NCBI GenBank assembly: GCA_017625535.1
Contig: JAGAKR010000023.1
Coordinates: forward strand, 147,157 to 211,156
Reading direction: 5' to 3'
Source of the DNA: Bacteroidales bacterium
GTDB taxonomy: Bacteria; Bacteroidota; Bacteroidia; Bacteroidales; UBA932
Length of the DNA stretch: 64,000 nucleotides
Position 1 is the stretch's first letter. Each line of letters opens with the position of its first letter. Shown piece by piece: positions 16,791 through 27,142 of the stretch. The position numbers and the translations under genes are program-made. The notes under the pieces are model-generated. The model was given only the letters and a program-made list of their open reading frames with translations, made no database searches and was not told the origin of the DNA.

Positions 16791-19355
16791 TTAAATCACC
16801 CCGTTTCTCTCTTTGTTGAGTTTGAGGGTGATTGTCTCCCCAGGTTTCACTTCACCGCTGATGATCTTTTCTGCAAGAGGATCCTCTATGTATCTCTGTA
16901 TGGCCCTCTTCAGCGGGCGGGCACCGTATTGCGGGTCATAGCCGGCATCTGCCACAAATTTCTTCACACCCTTGCCCAGTTTCAGACCAAAACCGGCCTG
17001 TTCAACGCGGGCATACAGGTCGCGAAGTTCTATCTCTATAATCCTCTCAATATCCTCTTTTGCAAGTGGGTTGAAGAGTATCTGCTCATCCAGCCTGTTC
17101 AGGAATTCCGGGGTGAAAGCCTTGCGGATGGCCTTCTCCAGAATGGCCCTGCTGTTGGCAACGGTATCCCTCTTGGAAACATTGGAGAATCCCAGTCCGT
17201 TCCCGAAATCCTTCAACTCCTTGGTACCTATGTTTGAGGTGAGTATCAGCACCGTATTGCGGAAATCTATATGGCGGCCGTTGCTGTCGGTGAGGCGTCC
17301 CTCATCCAATACCTGAAGCAGCAGGTTGAAGATATCCGGGTGTGCCTTCTCAATCTCATCCAGCAACACTACGGAATAAGGTTTCCTTCTTACTCTTTCG
17401 CTCAATTGCCCACCTTCGTTGTACCCCACATAACCCGGAGGGGCTCCAATCAGGCGGCTCACTGCGTGTTTCTCCATATATTCGCTCATATCTATGCGTA
17501 TGATGCTGTCGGGAGAATCAAACATATACTGTGCAAGGACTTTGGCCAGTTGGGTTTTTCCTACTCCGGTAGGTCCCAGGAACAAAAATGTGCCTATCGG
17601 CTTGTTCGGGTCTTTCAGGCCTGCCCTGTTGCGCTGTATGGCGCGGGTAACTGTCTCCACAGCCTCATCCTGCCCAATGATTTTCTCCTTAAGAGATGCC
17701 CCCATTGTGGCAAGTTTGTTCCCCTCGCTCTGGGCTATCTTGCTTACAGGTATGTTGGTGGCCATGCTTACCACCTGTGCCACATCCTCTGCGGTAACCT
17801 GGGAAGGGGAGGAGAGTTGTCTGCGCTGCCATTTCTGGCGCTCCTGCTCCAGTTCGGTACGTTTCATCTTCTCTATGTCCCTGAACATTGCAGCCTTCTC
17901 AAAATCAGATGCCGCAACTGCCTCCTGTTTCTCTGCAACTATTATCTCTATAGCCTTCTCCAGTGTCTGTATCTTCTTTGGCACCTTAATGTTCTTCAGG
18001 TGTACACGGCTGCCCGCCTCATCCATTATGTCTATGGCTTTGTCGGGAAGACAACGGTCTGTTATATACCTCTGGCTCATAGAGATGCAGGCCATTATGG
18101 CATCATCTGAATATACCACGTTGTGGTGCTTCTGGTACCTCTCCTTTATGTTGCCCAGGATATCCAATGTCTGCTCAAAGTTGGTAGGCTCCACAATCAC
18201 CTTCTGGAACCTCCTCTCAAGGGCACCGTCCTTCTCTATGAACTGGCGGAACTCATCCAGTGTGGTGGCACCTATGCACTGTATCTCGCCGCGTGCAAGG
18301 GCCGGTTTGAGCATATTTGCCGCATCCAGGGAGCCTGCTGCGCCTCCTGCACCCACAAGGGTATGCATCTCATCTATGAACAATATGATGTGCGGATTCT
18401 TGCCAAGTTCATTTAGGATTGCCTTCATCCTCTCCTCAAACTGGCCGCGGTATTTGGTACCGGCCACAATTGAGCCAATGTCCAGTGACACAACCCTTTT
18501 CCCCTGCAGAACCCTTGAAACGTTCTTCTTTGCAATCCTTATGGCAAGCCCCTCTGCAATGGCAGATTTTCCAACCCCCGGCTCACCTATGAGCACAGGA
18601 TTGTTCTTTTTCCTCCTTCCCAGAATCTGTGCCAGCCTCTCAATCTCCTTTTCCCTTCCCACAACCGGATCCAGTTTGTCTTCCATTGCAGCCTTAGTGA
18701 GGTCATACCCGAAACTGTCAAGCACCGGAGTCTTTCCCCCCTCAGCACTCCTCTTCACATCAATCCTTATGGTAGCGGTACCCCTTTTTTCTTCCCGACG
18801 GTTCTCTTTCTCCCCGTTCCCCTTCACCTCATTGCCATTCTCCAGCACATCACCCCCGTCATCATTCTTGTCCTGAGGCTCCTGTGTACCCCCTGCATCC
18901 TGCACATCAGCATCCTGCACCTCACCCTCGGAAACCAGTTCCCTCACTTTTGCATAAGTGATTCCGAGTTCGTCCAGATACTGCACCGCATTGCCGTCCT
19001 GAGCCCTGAGGATTGCCAGGAACAGATGGCTTGAATCGGGCTTTATGACGTGGAGCGACCGGGCCTCAAGGAACATTATCTTAAGGGCATTTTCACTTGC
19101 CTTGGATAGTGAGAGCATATTCTCCTTCTCCATAGGTACCGGCTCCTTGGCCTTTACGGCATTCTCCAGGTGCACCTTAAGGTCTGCCACATTGGCCCCG
19201 AGCCTTGCAAGTGCAGAGACTGTGATGTTCTCGCGGTGCCTCAAGATGCCCAGTACCAGGTGGTCTGTGGAGATGGTGTAGTTCCCCAGCCTCATGGCCT
19301 CCTCTTTGGCGTAAGTAAGTATATCGTTAAGTTCGTTTGACAATTGTAAATTCAT
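16791..19355 (-). CDS. clpC: ATP-dependent Clp protease ATP-binding subunit ClpC
   Basis: An 854-residue AAA+ unfoldase with an N-terminal Clp_N double repeat (1-145), an extended charged linker (about 150-210), and a first ATPase domain (Walker A GEPGVGKSA near 255-265, Walker B FIDEMHTLVGAG). A short UVR-containing middle region (DFEKAAMFRDIEKMKR) follows, then a second ATPase domain (GPTGVGKTQ near 595) and a ClpB-D2-small domain. The short middle domain with UVR identifies ClpC rather than ClpB. It would unfold substrates for ClpP, which is not in the window. It is transcribed away from gyrA. Confidence 0.93.
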   Translation of the reverse strand: MNLQLSNELNDILTYAKEEAMRLGNYTISTDHLVLGILRHRENITVSALARLGANVADLKVHLENAVKAKEPVPMEKENMLSLSKASENALKIMFLEARSLHVIKPDSSHLFLAILRAQDGNAVQYLDELGITYAKVRELVSEGEVQDADVQDAGGTQEPQDKNDDGGDVLENGNEVKGNGEKENRREEKRGTATIRIDVKRSAEGGKTPVLDSFGYDLTKAAMEDKLDPVVGREKEIERLAQILGRRKKNNPVLIGEPGVGKSAIAEGLAIRIAKKNVSRVLQGKRVVSLDIGSIVAGTKYRGQFEERMKAILNELGKNPHIILFIDEMHTLVGAGGAAGSLDAANMLKPALARGEIQCIGATTLDEFRQFIEKDGALERRFQKVIVEPTNFEQTLDILGNIKERYQKHHNVVYSDDAIMACISMSQRYITDRCLPDKAIDIMDEAGSRVHLKNIKVPKKIQTLEKAIEIIVAEKQEAVAASDFEKAAMFRDIEKMKRTELEQERQKWQRRQLSSPSQVTAEDVAQVVSMATNIPVSKIAQSEGNKLATMGASLKEKIIGQDEAVETVTRAIQRNRAGLKDPNKPIGTFLFLGPTGVGKTQLAKVLAQYMFDSPDSIIRIDMSEYMEKHAVSRLIGAPPGYVGYNEGGQLSERVRRKPYSVVLLDEIEKAHPDIFNLLLQVLDEGRLTDSNGRHIDFRNTVLILTSNIGTKELKDFGNGLGFSNVSKRDTVANSRAILEKAIRKAFTPEFLNRLDEQILFNPLAKEDIERIIEIELRDLYARVEQAGFGLKLGKGVKKFVADAGYDPQYGARPLKRAIQRYIEDPLAEKIISGEVKPGETITLKLNKERNGVI

Positions 19356-19524
19356 CTCTCTAAAATTTGCGCTAATTTACGGAATTTTGTCTCCCATCCT
19401 TTATTTATAACAAAAAAATGCGTATTTTTGTATGTTATTTACCGTGCTTGTGCGCTGGCTTGTTTTGCCCTTTTGAAGGGCGGCCGGACTACTGCGGCGG
19501 TTTCTGTTAATTTAACAAATTGAT
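19356..19524 (+). promoter_or_regulatory. Divergent clpC-gyrA promoter region
   Basis: The 169 bp between two divergent starts must hold both promoters. On the plus strand TATTTTTG at 19423-19430 matches the -7 box in the direction of gyrA, though no -33 box at the usual distance was found. A 95-nt leader with a GGCGGCC-rich stretch would precede gyrA. No clear clpC box was identified. Confidence 0.4.
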
Positions 19525-22017
19525 ATGGAAATAGAAGAGACACAAGGAAGGATACACCAGATAAACATTGAGGACCAGATGAAGAGTGCGTATATAGACT
19601 ACTCAATGTCTGTGATTGTATCCAGAGCGCTGCCGGATGTAAGGGATGGTCTTAAGCCGGTTCACAGAAGGGTTCTGTATGGAATGAGCGAGTTGGGACT
19701 TACATCGGGAGGACAATTCAAGAAATCTGCCCGTATTGTGGGTGAGGTTTTGGGTAAATACCATCCGCACGGAGATTCAAGTGTATATGATGCAATGGTG
19801 AGGATGGCCCAGGACTGGAGCCTCAGATATATGCTTGTACAGGGCCAGGGTAACTTCGGCTCAATTGACGGTGATTCTGCTGCGGCAATGCGTTATACAG
19901 AGGCAAGGTTCAATGCAATAGCGGAGGAGGTGCTTCTGGATCTTGACAAGAACACAGTGGATTTCCAGAACAACTTTGATGACAGCCTCCAGGAGCCAAA
20001 AGTGCTCCCTGCAAAGGCTCCGCTGCTCCTTTTGAACGGTGCATCGGGTATTGCAGTAGGTATGGCAACAAATATGGCCCCACACAACCTCAATGAGATT
20101 TGTGACGCCATAATTGCATACATAGACCATACAGACATCTCTGTAGATGAACTTCTGGAGCACGTGAAGGGCCCGGATTTCCCTACAGGCGGCATCATCC
20201 AGGGCTATCAGGGTATAAGGGATGCATTTGAGACCGGAAGAGGCCGTATAGTTGTAAGGGCAAAGACAGATATAGAAGTAAATGAGCACGGCCGTGAAAC
20301 CATTGTGGTGAGCGAGATTCCATATATGGTGAACAAGAGGGAGCTCATAGAGAAGATAGCGGAACTTGTAGAGGACAAGAAGATAGATGGCATTGCATAT
20401 GTGAACGATGAGAGCGACCGCCGCGGAATGCGCATTGTAATAAAACTGAAGATGGGCGCCGTTGCAAATGTTGTCCTCAACACATTGTTCAAATACACCG
20501 CACTGCAGAGCAGTTTCTCTGTAAACAACATTGCACTTGTAGACGGACGTCCAAGGCTGCTGAACCTGAAACAGCTTATCAAATACTACGTACGCCACAG
20601 ACACGATGTGGTTGTGCGCAGGACTCAGTTCGAACTTGCCAAGGCAGAGGCCAGGGCACATATCCTGGAAGGTCTGCTGAAGGCACTTGACGTGCTTGAT
20701 GAGGTAATTGCAATCATAAGGGGATCAAAGACCGTTGATGATGCAAAGCAGGGGCTCATTGAGAGGTTCCAGTTCTCTGAGGCACAGGCTGCTGCAATTG
20801 TGGAGATGAGACTCCGCCAGCTTACCGGCCTTGAGAAGGAGAAACTCCAGAACGAGTACAACGAACTTATGAAACTTATCCAGTACCTGAAGGATGTCCT
20901 TGCAAACTACGATATGCAGATGGGCATCATAAAGGATGAGTTGAGAGGCCTGAAGGCAAAATTCGGCGATGAGAGGAGGACTGCAATTGTCCCTTCTGCA
21001 GACGAGTTCAATCCTGAAGATTTTTATCCCGACGAGGATGTGGTGATTACAATATCACACCTTGGATACATAAAGAGGACTCCTCTGAACGAATACAGGC
21101 TCCAGAACAGGGGAGGTGTAGGTGCCAAAGGAAGCACAACAAGGGAAGAGGACTTCATAGAGCACATTTATGTTGCAAATATGCACAGTACAATGATGTT
21201 CTTTACCCAGAAAGGAAAATGTTTCTGGCTGAAGGTGTACGATGTGCCTGAGGGAACCAAGACTTCAAAGGGACGTGCAATACAGAATGTAATAAACATA
21301 GAGCCTGAAGACAAGGTTTGTGCATACCTGAATGTACCTACCCTGAACGATGAGGAGTACATCAACAACAACTACATTGTACTTGGAACCAAGAGGGGTA
21401 CAATAAAGAAGACCTCACTTGAGGCTTATTCAAGGCCAAGGGCCAACGGCGTGAACGCAATTACCGTAAGGGAAGGTGACGAACTCATTGAGGCAATGCT
21501 TACAAACGGCAACAACGAGATACTCATTGCGGGCCGCGACGGAAAATGCGTAAGGTTCAACGAGGTTGATGCAAGGGCCATTGGAAGGACCAGTGCAGGA
21601 GTGCGCGGAATCACTGTTGAGGACGATGATGAAGTTGTTGGTATGATTTGTGTAGAGTCTGATAAAGTAAAGGAGCAAAACCGTACAATTCTGGTAGTTA
21701 GCGAGAATGGATTCGGTAAAAAATCTGAGCTTGACGACTACAGACTTACAAGCAGAGGCGGAAAAGGTGTAAAAACTTTGAATATTACAGAAAAAACCGG
21801 TAAACTTGTAGCCTTAAAGTCAGTGACTGAAGACAATGACCTTATGATAATAAACAAATCGGGCATTACCATAAGGGTTGCGGTATCGGACATAAGGGTT
21901 GCAGGACGTGCCACACAGGGTGTGAAACTCATCAACCTGAGGGAAGGTGACAGCATAGCGGCTGTATGTGTTGTGAACAAGAGCGAGGACAAACCGGTGG
22001 AGATGCCTGAAGAATAA
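19525..22017 (+). CDS. gyrA: DNA gyrase subunit A
   Basis: An 830-residue type II topoisomerase A subunit that introduces negative supercoils together with GyrB. The catalytic tyrosine is Tyr124 in AAMRYTEAR. The winged-helix region has [22 protein letters not shown], in which Ser85 and Asp89 are the positions equivalent to E. coli Ser83 and Asp87 and keep the quinolone-sensitive residues. The C-terminal beta-pinwheel begins near residue 510 and has six blade motifs, including the GyrA box [10 protein letters not shown]. The acidic tail is short. It is a single-gene unit. Confidence 0.97.
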   Translation: MEIEETQGRIHQINIEDQMKSAYIDYSMSVIVSRALPDVRDGLKPVHRRVLYGMSELGLTSGGQFKKSARIVGEVLGKYHPHGDSSVYDAMVRMAQDWSLRYMLVQGQGNFGSIDGDSAAAMRYTEARFNAIAEEVLLDLDKNTVDFQNNFDDSLQEPKVLPAKAPLLLLNGASGIAVGMATNMAPHNLNEICDAIIAYIDHTDISVDELLEHVKGPDFPTGGIIQGYQGIRDAFETGRGRIVVRAKTDIEVNEHGRETIVVSEIPYMVNKRELIEKIAELVEDKKIDGIAYVNDESDRRGMRIVIKLKMGAVANVVLNTLFKYTALQSSFSVNNIALVDGRPRLLNLKQLIKYYVRHRHDVVVRRTQFELAKAEARAHILEGLLKALDVLDEVIAIIRGSKTVDDAKQGLIERFQFSEAQAAAIVEMRLRQLTGLEKEKLQNEYNELMKLIQYLKDVLANYDMQMGIIKDELRGLKAKFGDERRTAIVPSADEFNPEDFYPDEDVVITISHLGYIKRTPLNEYRLQNRGGVGAKGSTTREEDFIEHIYVANMHSTMMFFTQKGKCFWLKVYDVPEGTKTSKGRAIQNVINIEPEDKVCAYLNVPTLNDEEYINNNYIVLGTKRGTIKKTSLEAYSRPRANGVNAITVREGDELIEAMLTNGNNEILIAGRDGKCVRFNEVDARAIGRTSAGVRGITVEDDDEVVGMICVESDKVKEQNRTILVVSENGFGKKSELDDYRLTSRGGKGVKTLNITEKTGKLVALKSVTEDNDLMIINKSGITIRVAVSDIRVAGRATQGVKLINLREGDSIAAVCVVNKSEDKPVEMPEE

Positions 22018-22071
22018 ACTGACTTGAACATACAATAAAGAAATTTTTTAATCATTAATATCTTATACGAA

Positions 22072-23385
22072 ATGAAAAAATTGTTATTTGCAGTAGTTGC
22101 TCTACTGATGGTTGTACAACTTGGTGCACAGTCTAAAGCTGTTGCTGATGCAATGAAATCTCTGGATAAGGCTAAAGCTGAGACCGAGAACCCTAAAAAA
22201 GCCAATCTCCCTGCAACTTGGGTTAAATTGGCAAATGCTTACATTGCATGTTTTGATGCTCCTGCACAGGGCCTTCTTCAGGGCTCACCTCAGATGCAGG
22301 TAAAACTTCTTATCAAAGACCAGCAGGTTCTTTCATCTGCTCAGGAGGAGATTGGCGGCAAATTGTTTACCGTAGACAAATATGACGACAAGAACCTTTA
22401 CTATGATGAGAACGGTGTTCTTGTTGCTTGGACTGTTACAAAACCAGCATTGGAGAATGGTCTTGGACTTTCATTCGACGCAATCAAGAAAGCTGCTGAG
22501 CTTGATACCAAAGGTGCTCAGGTAAAACAGATTACAGAGACTCTTACTAACCTCAAGAACAAATACTATGAGGAGGCAATGTCAAACTACACTCTTGGCA
22601 ACTATTCTCCTGCATCAGTAGGTTTTGAGAAGACTTGGGAGGTTGCTGCACATCCTGTACTCAACCAGATTGACACCACTATGGCTTACTATGCTGCACT
22701 TACCGCAACTATGGCAGGTGAGAGGGAGAGAGCCATCAAACTAATGGAGTATTGCCTTTCTGTAAACTATGACTTGGAAGGTGATGTACAGTCTGGCCTT
22801 GCTGACAACTACAAAGCAATTGGTGACACTGTAAAATGCAAAGAGATCCTTACTGAGGCATTTGCAAAATATCCAACAAGCCAGTCTATCCTTGTAGGTC
22901 TTATCAATGTTTATATGGAGTCTAACGAGGATCCTGCTAAGATTCTTGAGATCTTGAAGGTTGCACAGAACAACGAGCCTAACAATGCAAGCCTTGTATA
23001 CGCAGAGGGTTCTCTATACAGAAAACTCAACCAGTTTGAGGAGGCAATCGCTTCATTCCACAAAGCAGCTGAGGTAGATGCAAAATATGTATTTGCTCCA
23101 TTTGCTGAGGGTTGTGCATACTACGACTGGGCTGTAGACATCCAGGACAAAGCACAGCAGGAGTTGGATGACAACAAGTACAATGCATTGCTTGAGAAGA
23201 TGGAGAAAGCATTGCAGGATGCAATTGCTCCTTTTGAGAAAGCATTTGAGATTTCAGAGGACAAAGACATCAAACTTGCTTGCGCAGAGTACTTGAAGAA
23301 CATCTACTTCCGTTTCCGTGAGAAAGGTGCAGAATTCCAGACCAACTATGACAAGTACAACAAATATGTAGAGGATAACAAATAA
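22072..23385 (+). CDS. Secreted tetratricopeptide-repeat protein
   Basis: A 437-residue protein with a signal peptide ending near LGAQ (residue 20) and no other membrane segment, so it is probably periplasmic. The N-terminal half includes a domain with FTVDKYDDKNLYYDENG. From about residue 165 helical TPR-like repeats follow, including YYEEAMSNYTLGNYSPAS, LVYAEGSLYRKLNQFEEAI and the following FHKAAEVD. It is likely a scaffold for protein-protein contacts; no enzyme motif is visible. A strong terminator follows, so it is transcribed alone. Its codon use is AT-richer than that of neighbouring genes, consistent with high expression. Confidence 0.8.
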   Translation: MKKLLFAVVALLMVVQLGAQSKAVADAMKSLDKAKAETENPKKANLPATWVKLANAYIACFDAPAQGLLQGSPQMQVKLLIKDQQVLSSAQEEIGGKLFTVDKYDDKNLYYDENGVLVAWTVTKPALENGLGLSFDAIKKAAELDTKGAQVKQITETLTNLKNKYYEEAMSNYTLGNYSPASVGFEKTWEVAAHPVLNQIDTTMAYYAALTATMAGERERAIKLMEYCLSVNYDLEGDVQSGLADNYKAIGDTVKCKEILTEAFAKYPTSQSILVGLINVYMESNEDPAKILEILKVAQNNEPNNASLVYAEGSLYRKLNQFEEAIASFHKAAEVDAKYVFAPFAEGCAYYDWAVDIQDKAQQELDDNKYNALLEKMEKALQDAIAPFEKAFEISEDKDIKLACAEYLKNIYFRFREKGAEFQTNYDKYNKYVEDNK

Positions 23386-23405
23386 TCCTTTTATACTCAA
23401 ATAAT

Positions 23406-23436
23406 GGGGGGATGGCATTCAGCCATCCCCTTTTTT
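23406..23436 (+). terminator. Intrinsic terminator
   Basis: GGGGATGGC, loop ATTCA, GCCATCCCC, then TTTTTT. It lies 21 bp past the TPR gene stop. Confidence 0.95.
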
Positions 23437-23466
23437 CATTATATTTGTCCATTATAATCCCTTACT

Positions 23467-24237
23467 ATGACAATCAAGAAGAAGATATCACTTGGATTTG
23501 TGGTTATTGGAACAATACTCCTTGTTTCAAGTGCAATTTCAATATATGAGTTTGTAAGGATGAGGAATACTGTTTCAAACCTTATCAATGACAATATAGC
23601 GGCAATTAATACCACAAGAACCCTTATAGAGGTTTCTGATGAATACAACTATAATCTGCTGGAGGGGCTGGGAGATGAATCGGCTCTCCTCTATACAAGG
23701 GACAAGAATGACAACAGGTTCAGTGATTACCTTAATGAACTGAAGGGCAAGTTCACTACACCACAGGAGCGCCAGTATGCCGATTCTGTCCTTTTTGCCT
23801 ATACCACATACATCATTATTATGAATGATGCCCCAAAGGTGTGGCAAGGGGATTATGCCGGCAGGAGGAACTGGTATTTCAACAAACTGCATCCTGTATA
23901 TATGAGGTTGAGGGGGTATCTGCAGAAACTTACCCTTACATCACAGGAGGCTCTTGCAGAAAACTCGCTTACAATGACAGACAGTTTCTACAGGAGCATT
24001 ATGCCTGGTGTGGTTGCGGTTATGGTTGGTCTGGTGCTGGTAGTCCTTTTCAATTATTTCATTAACCTCTATTTTGTGAATCCGCTTCAGAGGATATCGG
24101 GAGGTATTGCGGATTTCCTGAACAGGAAAAAGAGCTACAACATTATTGTGGATACGGATGATGAACTCCATCTGCTGAACGAGAATGTGAAGGAACTTGT
24201 GGAGATGAACAAGAAACTTACAAAAGCTGCCAAGTGA
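23467..24237 (+). CDS. Orphan membrane sensor with four-helix-bundle and HAMP domain
   Basis: A 256-residue protein with a membrane helix at residues 9-30, an extracytoplasmic all-helical sensor region of about 145 residues, a second membrane helix (about 178-202) and a HAMP-like segment (NPLQRISGGIADFL). It ends in a short coiled coil. There is no kinase, cyclase or chemotaxis signalling domain, so the signal output is unclear. Its stop codon overlaps the trkH start (TGATG), which indicates translational coupling. A role in sensing for K+ uptake is an inference from that coupling. Confidence 0.7.
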   Translation: MTIKKKISLGFVVIGTILLVSSAISIYEFVRMRNTVSNLINDNIAAINTTRTLIEVSDEYNYNLLEGLGDESALLYTRDKNDNRFSDYLNELKGKFTTPQERQYADSVLFAYTTYIIIMNDAPKVWQGDYAGRRNWYFNKLHPVYMRLRGYLQKLTLTSQEALAENSLTMTDSFYRSIMPGVVAVMVGLVLVVLFNYFINLYFVNPLQRISGGIADFLNRKKSYNIIVDTDDELHLLNENVKELVEMNKKLTKAAK

Positions 24238-25682
24238 TGAATGTAAGTGTAGTGGCAAGAAATATTGGAATTGCATTGCTCTTTAATGCAATGTTCATGT
24301 TCCTGAGTGCAGCTGTCTCAGTTGTGTATGACTTTGACTCTGCATTCTCGCCTTTGCTGCTCAGTGGTGTGATTACTTTTACAACAGGACTTTTCCCGCT
24401 CATTTTTGTAAGGAGGCACGAGGAGATACACATTAAGGAGGGTTTTACAATTATAGTGCTTTCCTGGATACTCTCCTGCCTGTTCGGTATGCTCCCTTAT
24501 GTGTTGTGGGGCGGTGAATTTTCCCTTATAAATGCATGGTTTGAGAGTGTTTCTGGCTATACTACTACAGGAGGTACAATACTGCAGGATATAGAGGCCC
24601 TTCCCAAGAGCCTTCTGTTCTGGAGGTCTTCAACACATTTCATTGGCGGTATAGGTGTTGTGGTGTTTATGCTTCTCATCCTCCCTATGGTGAGTACATT
24701 CAAGATGAGGCTTACCAAACTGGAGATGACCTCCCTTTCAAAAGAGAACTACAGATTCAGGACAAAGCAGGCAATAAGTGTAATTTCATCGGTATTTATA
24801 GGTCTTACAATATCTGCAGCAATAGCATTTTTCCTTGCCGGAATGAATCTGTTTGATGCCGTGAACCATGCTTTCAGTGTGGTGACAACTGGCGGGTTCA
24901 GTACCAGGAATGCCTCAATAGGAGCGTATGACTCCTGGCTTATAGAGTTTGTGGCGGTTGTATTCATGCTTTTGGGCGGTATGCATTTTGGCCTCATTTA
25001 TTCTACATTTGCGGAGCGTTCCCTTAAACTCTTCCGTTCCCCAATTACCAAATTCTATCTGGGTACAGTTGCCGTTGCCACCGTTCTGGTTTCAATGGAT
25101 CTCTTTGTACACGGTGTGGAGGGAAGTTTTTGGGAAAATATCTGGAACAGCCTCTTTAATGTGGTTTCATTCATTTCAACTACCGGTTTCGCTACGGTTG
25201 ATACCAGTGTGTGGCCGTCACTTTCAATACTGCTCCTTATATTCCTCTCCATACAGTGTGCCTGTTCTGGATCTACAACAGGAGGATTGAAGTCAGACAG
25301 GGTGTTCATTTTCTGGAAGAGTTTCAGGGTACAGTTAAGGATGCAGATGCATCCGAATGCTGTAATTCCGGTAAGGGTTGGCAATTCTATTGTGGAGAAT
25401 TCTATGGTTTCCGCTGTAAATCTGTATATAGCAGTCTATTTCCTCTTTATGTTCATAGGCGCTGCACTCCTTTCTGTTATGGGAGTTGATTTTTTGGACG
25501 CCTTTTCTGCTTCTGTTGCAAATTTGGGAAATGTGGGCCCCGGTTTTGGCAGTGTAGGTTCACTGGGGAATTACTCGGAAATTCCTGTAATGGGAAAATT
25601 CATCCTTGCACTGCAGATGTTGTTCGGCCGTCTTGAGATTTATTCACTTATAATTATGTGTTCTATCTGGAAATGGCGGTAG
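24237..25682 (+). CDS. trkH: TrkH-family potassium uptake protein
   Basis: A 481-residue membrane channel subunit with the four pseudo-repeated pore loops of the SKT superfamily: SGYTTTGGT, VTTGGFST, STTGFA and NLGNVGPGFG, each containing the selectivity-filter glycine. It moves K+ inward, normally with a cytoplasmic TrkA/KtrA-type subunit, which is not adjacent here. The ATG at 24237 overlaps the upstream stop. The 3' end overlaps the helicase gene by 10 bp. Confidence 0.93.
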   Translation: MNVSVVARNIGIALLFNAMFMFLSAAVSVVYDFDSAFSPLLLSGVITFTTGLFPLIFVRRHEEIHIKEGFTIIVLSWILSCLFGMLPYVLWGGEFSLINAWFESVSGYTTTGGTILQDIEALPKSLLFWRSSTHFIGGIGVVVFMLLILPMVSTFKMRLTKLEMTSLSKENYRFRTKQAISVISSVFIGLTISAAIAFFLAGMNLFDAVNHAFSVVTTGGFSTRNASIGAYDSWLIEFVAVVFMLLGGMHFGLIYSTFAERSLKLFRSPITKFYLGTVAVATVLVSMDLFVHGVEGSFWENIWNSLFNVVSFISTTGFATVDTSVWPSLSILLLIFLSIQCACSGSTTGGLKSDRVFIFWKSFRVQLRMQMHPNAVIPVRVGNSIVENSMVSAVNLYIAVYFLFMFIGAALLSVMGVDFLDAFSASVANLGNVGPGFGSVGSLGNYSEIPVMGKFILALQMLFGRLEIYSLIIMCSIWKWR

Positions 25683-27094
25683 AAAAGTATCTTGCACAAC
25701 AGATGGAGCAGAAGATGGGCTTTGAGCCCACAGAGGGGCAGAGGGAACTTTTCAACCGGCTTGGAGATTTTCTTGTCTCTCCTCCCGATGATTTTCCGGT
25801 GCTTATAGTACGGGGATATGCCGGAACAGGAAAGACAACTGCCATTTCGGCATTCATAAAGCTTCTTAAAGAGTTAAGGTACAAGCATATCCTCCTTGCC
25901 CCAACCGGAAGGGCGGCAAAAGTGCTTTCCAACTATTCAGGGATTCAGGCAAAGACCATACACAAACAGATTTACAGGCAGAAATCACTTGCAGACAAAG
26001 AGGCCAAGTTCAGGCTGGATTTCAATAAAAGCCGGGATACTGTTTATATAGTTGATGAGGCCTCTCTTATCACAATTGGTACCGGTATGGAGAGTACCAT
26101 TTTTGGGAGCGGGGATCTTCTGGAAGACCTTATCTCATATATAAGGCAGAACCAGGGAAACAAACTCATACTTATGGGTGATTCCGCACAGTTGCCCCCT
26201 ATTGGACTTGAGGAGAGTCCGGCACTGGATTATGATTATGTTTCGCAGTTTGCCCGTACGGATATGGTTACCCTTACAGAGGTTGTAAGGCAGGCTGAGG
26301 AGAGTGGTATACTTTACAATGCCACAAGGCTGAGGATGCAGATAGAGGAGGGGGAGCCCCAGGATCCGCTCTTCAGGTGTGAGGGGTTTGAGGATTTCAA
26401 AAGATTGTCGGGAGGAGAATTGATAGAGGAACTGGACGGTGCAATTTCAAAATATGGGTTGGATGAGGTTGTGGTGTTGTGCCGTTCCAATCTGAGGGCT
26501 AACAAATATAATCTGGGGATAAGGCAGACTGTCCTTTTTATGGAGGAGCAGCTCACCAGGGGAGACAAACTTATGATTGTAAAGAACTGCTACCAGTTTC
26601 TGGAAAATATACCCCAACTGGATTTCATTGCCAATGGGGATGTGGCTGAACTTGTACGGATTGGCAATTATGAGGAGCGTTACGGGCTCCATTTTGCCCA
26701 GGCAACTTTGCGTTTTCCCGATTATGAAGATGTTGAGGTTGATGCCAAGATAATCCTGGATACCCTCACCTCTGTTTCGCCAGCCTTGGATAAAGAGCAG
26801 CAGAGGGCCCTTTTTGAGGGTGTGTATGCAGATTATGAGCATATTACGGTGCGCAAGAAGAGGATGGAGGCGGTACGTGAAGACCGCTACTATAATGCTC
26901 TTCAGATTAAGTATGCAACGGCAATTACAGGTCACAAATCGCAGGGCGGCCAGTGGAAATGTGTATTTGTAGACAACTCATTGTGGAAGGATGACATTTC
27001 CCTTGATGATATGAAATGGCTTTATACAGCTATCACTCGTGCGGTGGAAAAGGTGTATCTTGTGAACTTTAAGGAGAAATATTTTGAATCATAG
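25673..27094 (+). CDS. RecD2-like SF1B DNA helicase
   Basis: A 473-residue ATP-dependent helicase. Motif I is GYAGTGKTT at residues 48-56, motif II VYIVDEASL, motif III LILMGDSAQLPP, followed by LTEVVRQ and the C-terminal UvrD_C_2 motifs TGHKSQGGQW and LYTAITRA. It lacks the long N-terminal domain of full-length RecD2 and belongs to the shorter AAA_30-type helicases common in Bacteroidetes. It probably unwinds 5'-to-3' in repair. The ATG at 25673 (15 bp after an in-frame GTG) overlaps the end of trkH. Confidence 0.88.
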   Translation: MAVEKYLAQQMEQKMGFEPTEGQRELFNRLGDFLVSPPDDFPVLIVRGYAGTGKTTAISAFIKLLKELRYKHILLAPTGRAAKVLSNYSGIQAKTIHKQIYRQKSLADKEAKFRLDFNKSRDTVYIVDEASLITIGTGMESTIFGSGDLLEDLISYIRQNQGNKLILMGDSAQLPPIGLEESPALDYDYVSQFARTDMVTLTEVVRQAEESGILYNATRLRMQIEEGEPQDPLFRCEGFEDFKRLSGGELIEELDGAISKYGLDEVVVLCRSNLRANKYNLGIRQTVLFMEEQLTRGDKLMIVKNCYQFLENIPQLDFIANGDVAELVRIGNYEERYGLHFAQATLRFPDYEDVEVDAKIILDTLTSVSPALDKEQQRALFEGVYADYEHITVRKKRMEAVREDRYYNALQIKYATAITGHKSQGGQWKCVFVDNSLWKDDISLDDMKWLYTAITRAVEKVYLVNFKEKYFES

Positions 27095-27142
27095 GGAAAA
27101 GTGAATAACTTTAGTTTTTGGAAAATATTAATTTACAACTAT

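Noticed and set aside
17494-18876. 460-codon open frame opposite clpC
   Set aside because: Antisense shadow of a well-supported gene; no family resemblance and Ser/Phe-rich composition typical of shadows.
19771-19800. Quinolone resistance changes in gyrA
   Set aside because: The key Ser and Asp positions keep the sensitive residues.
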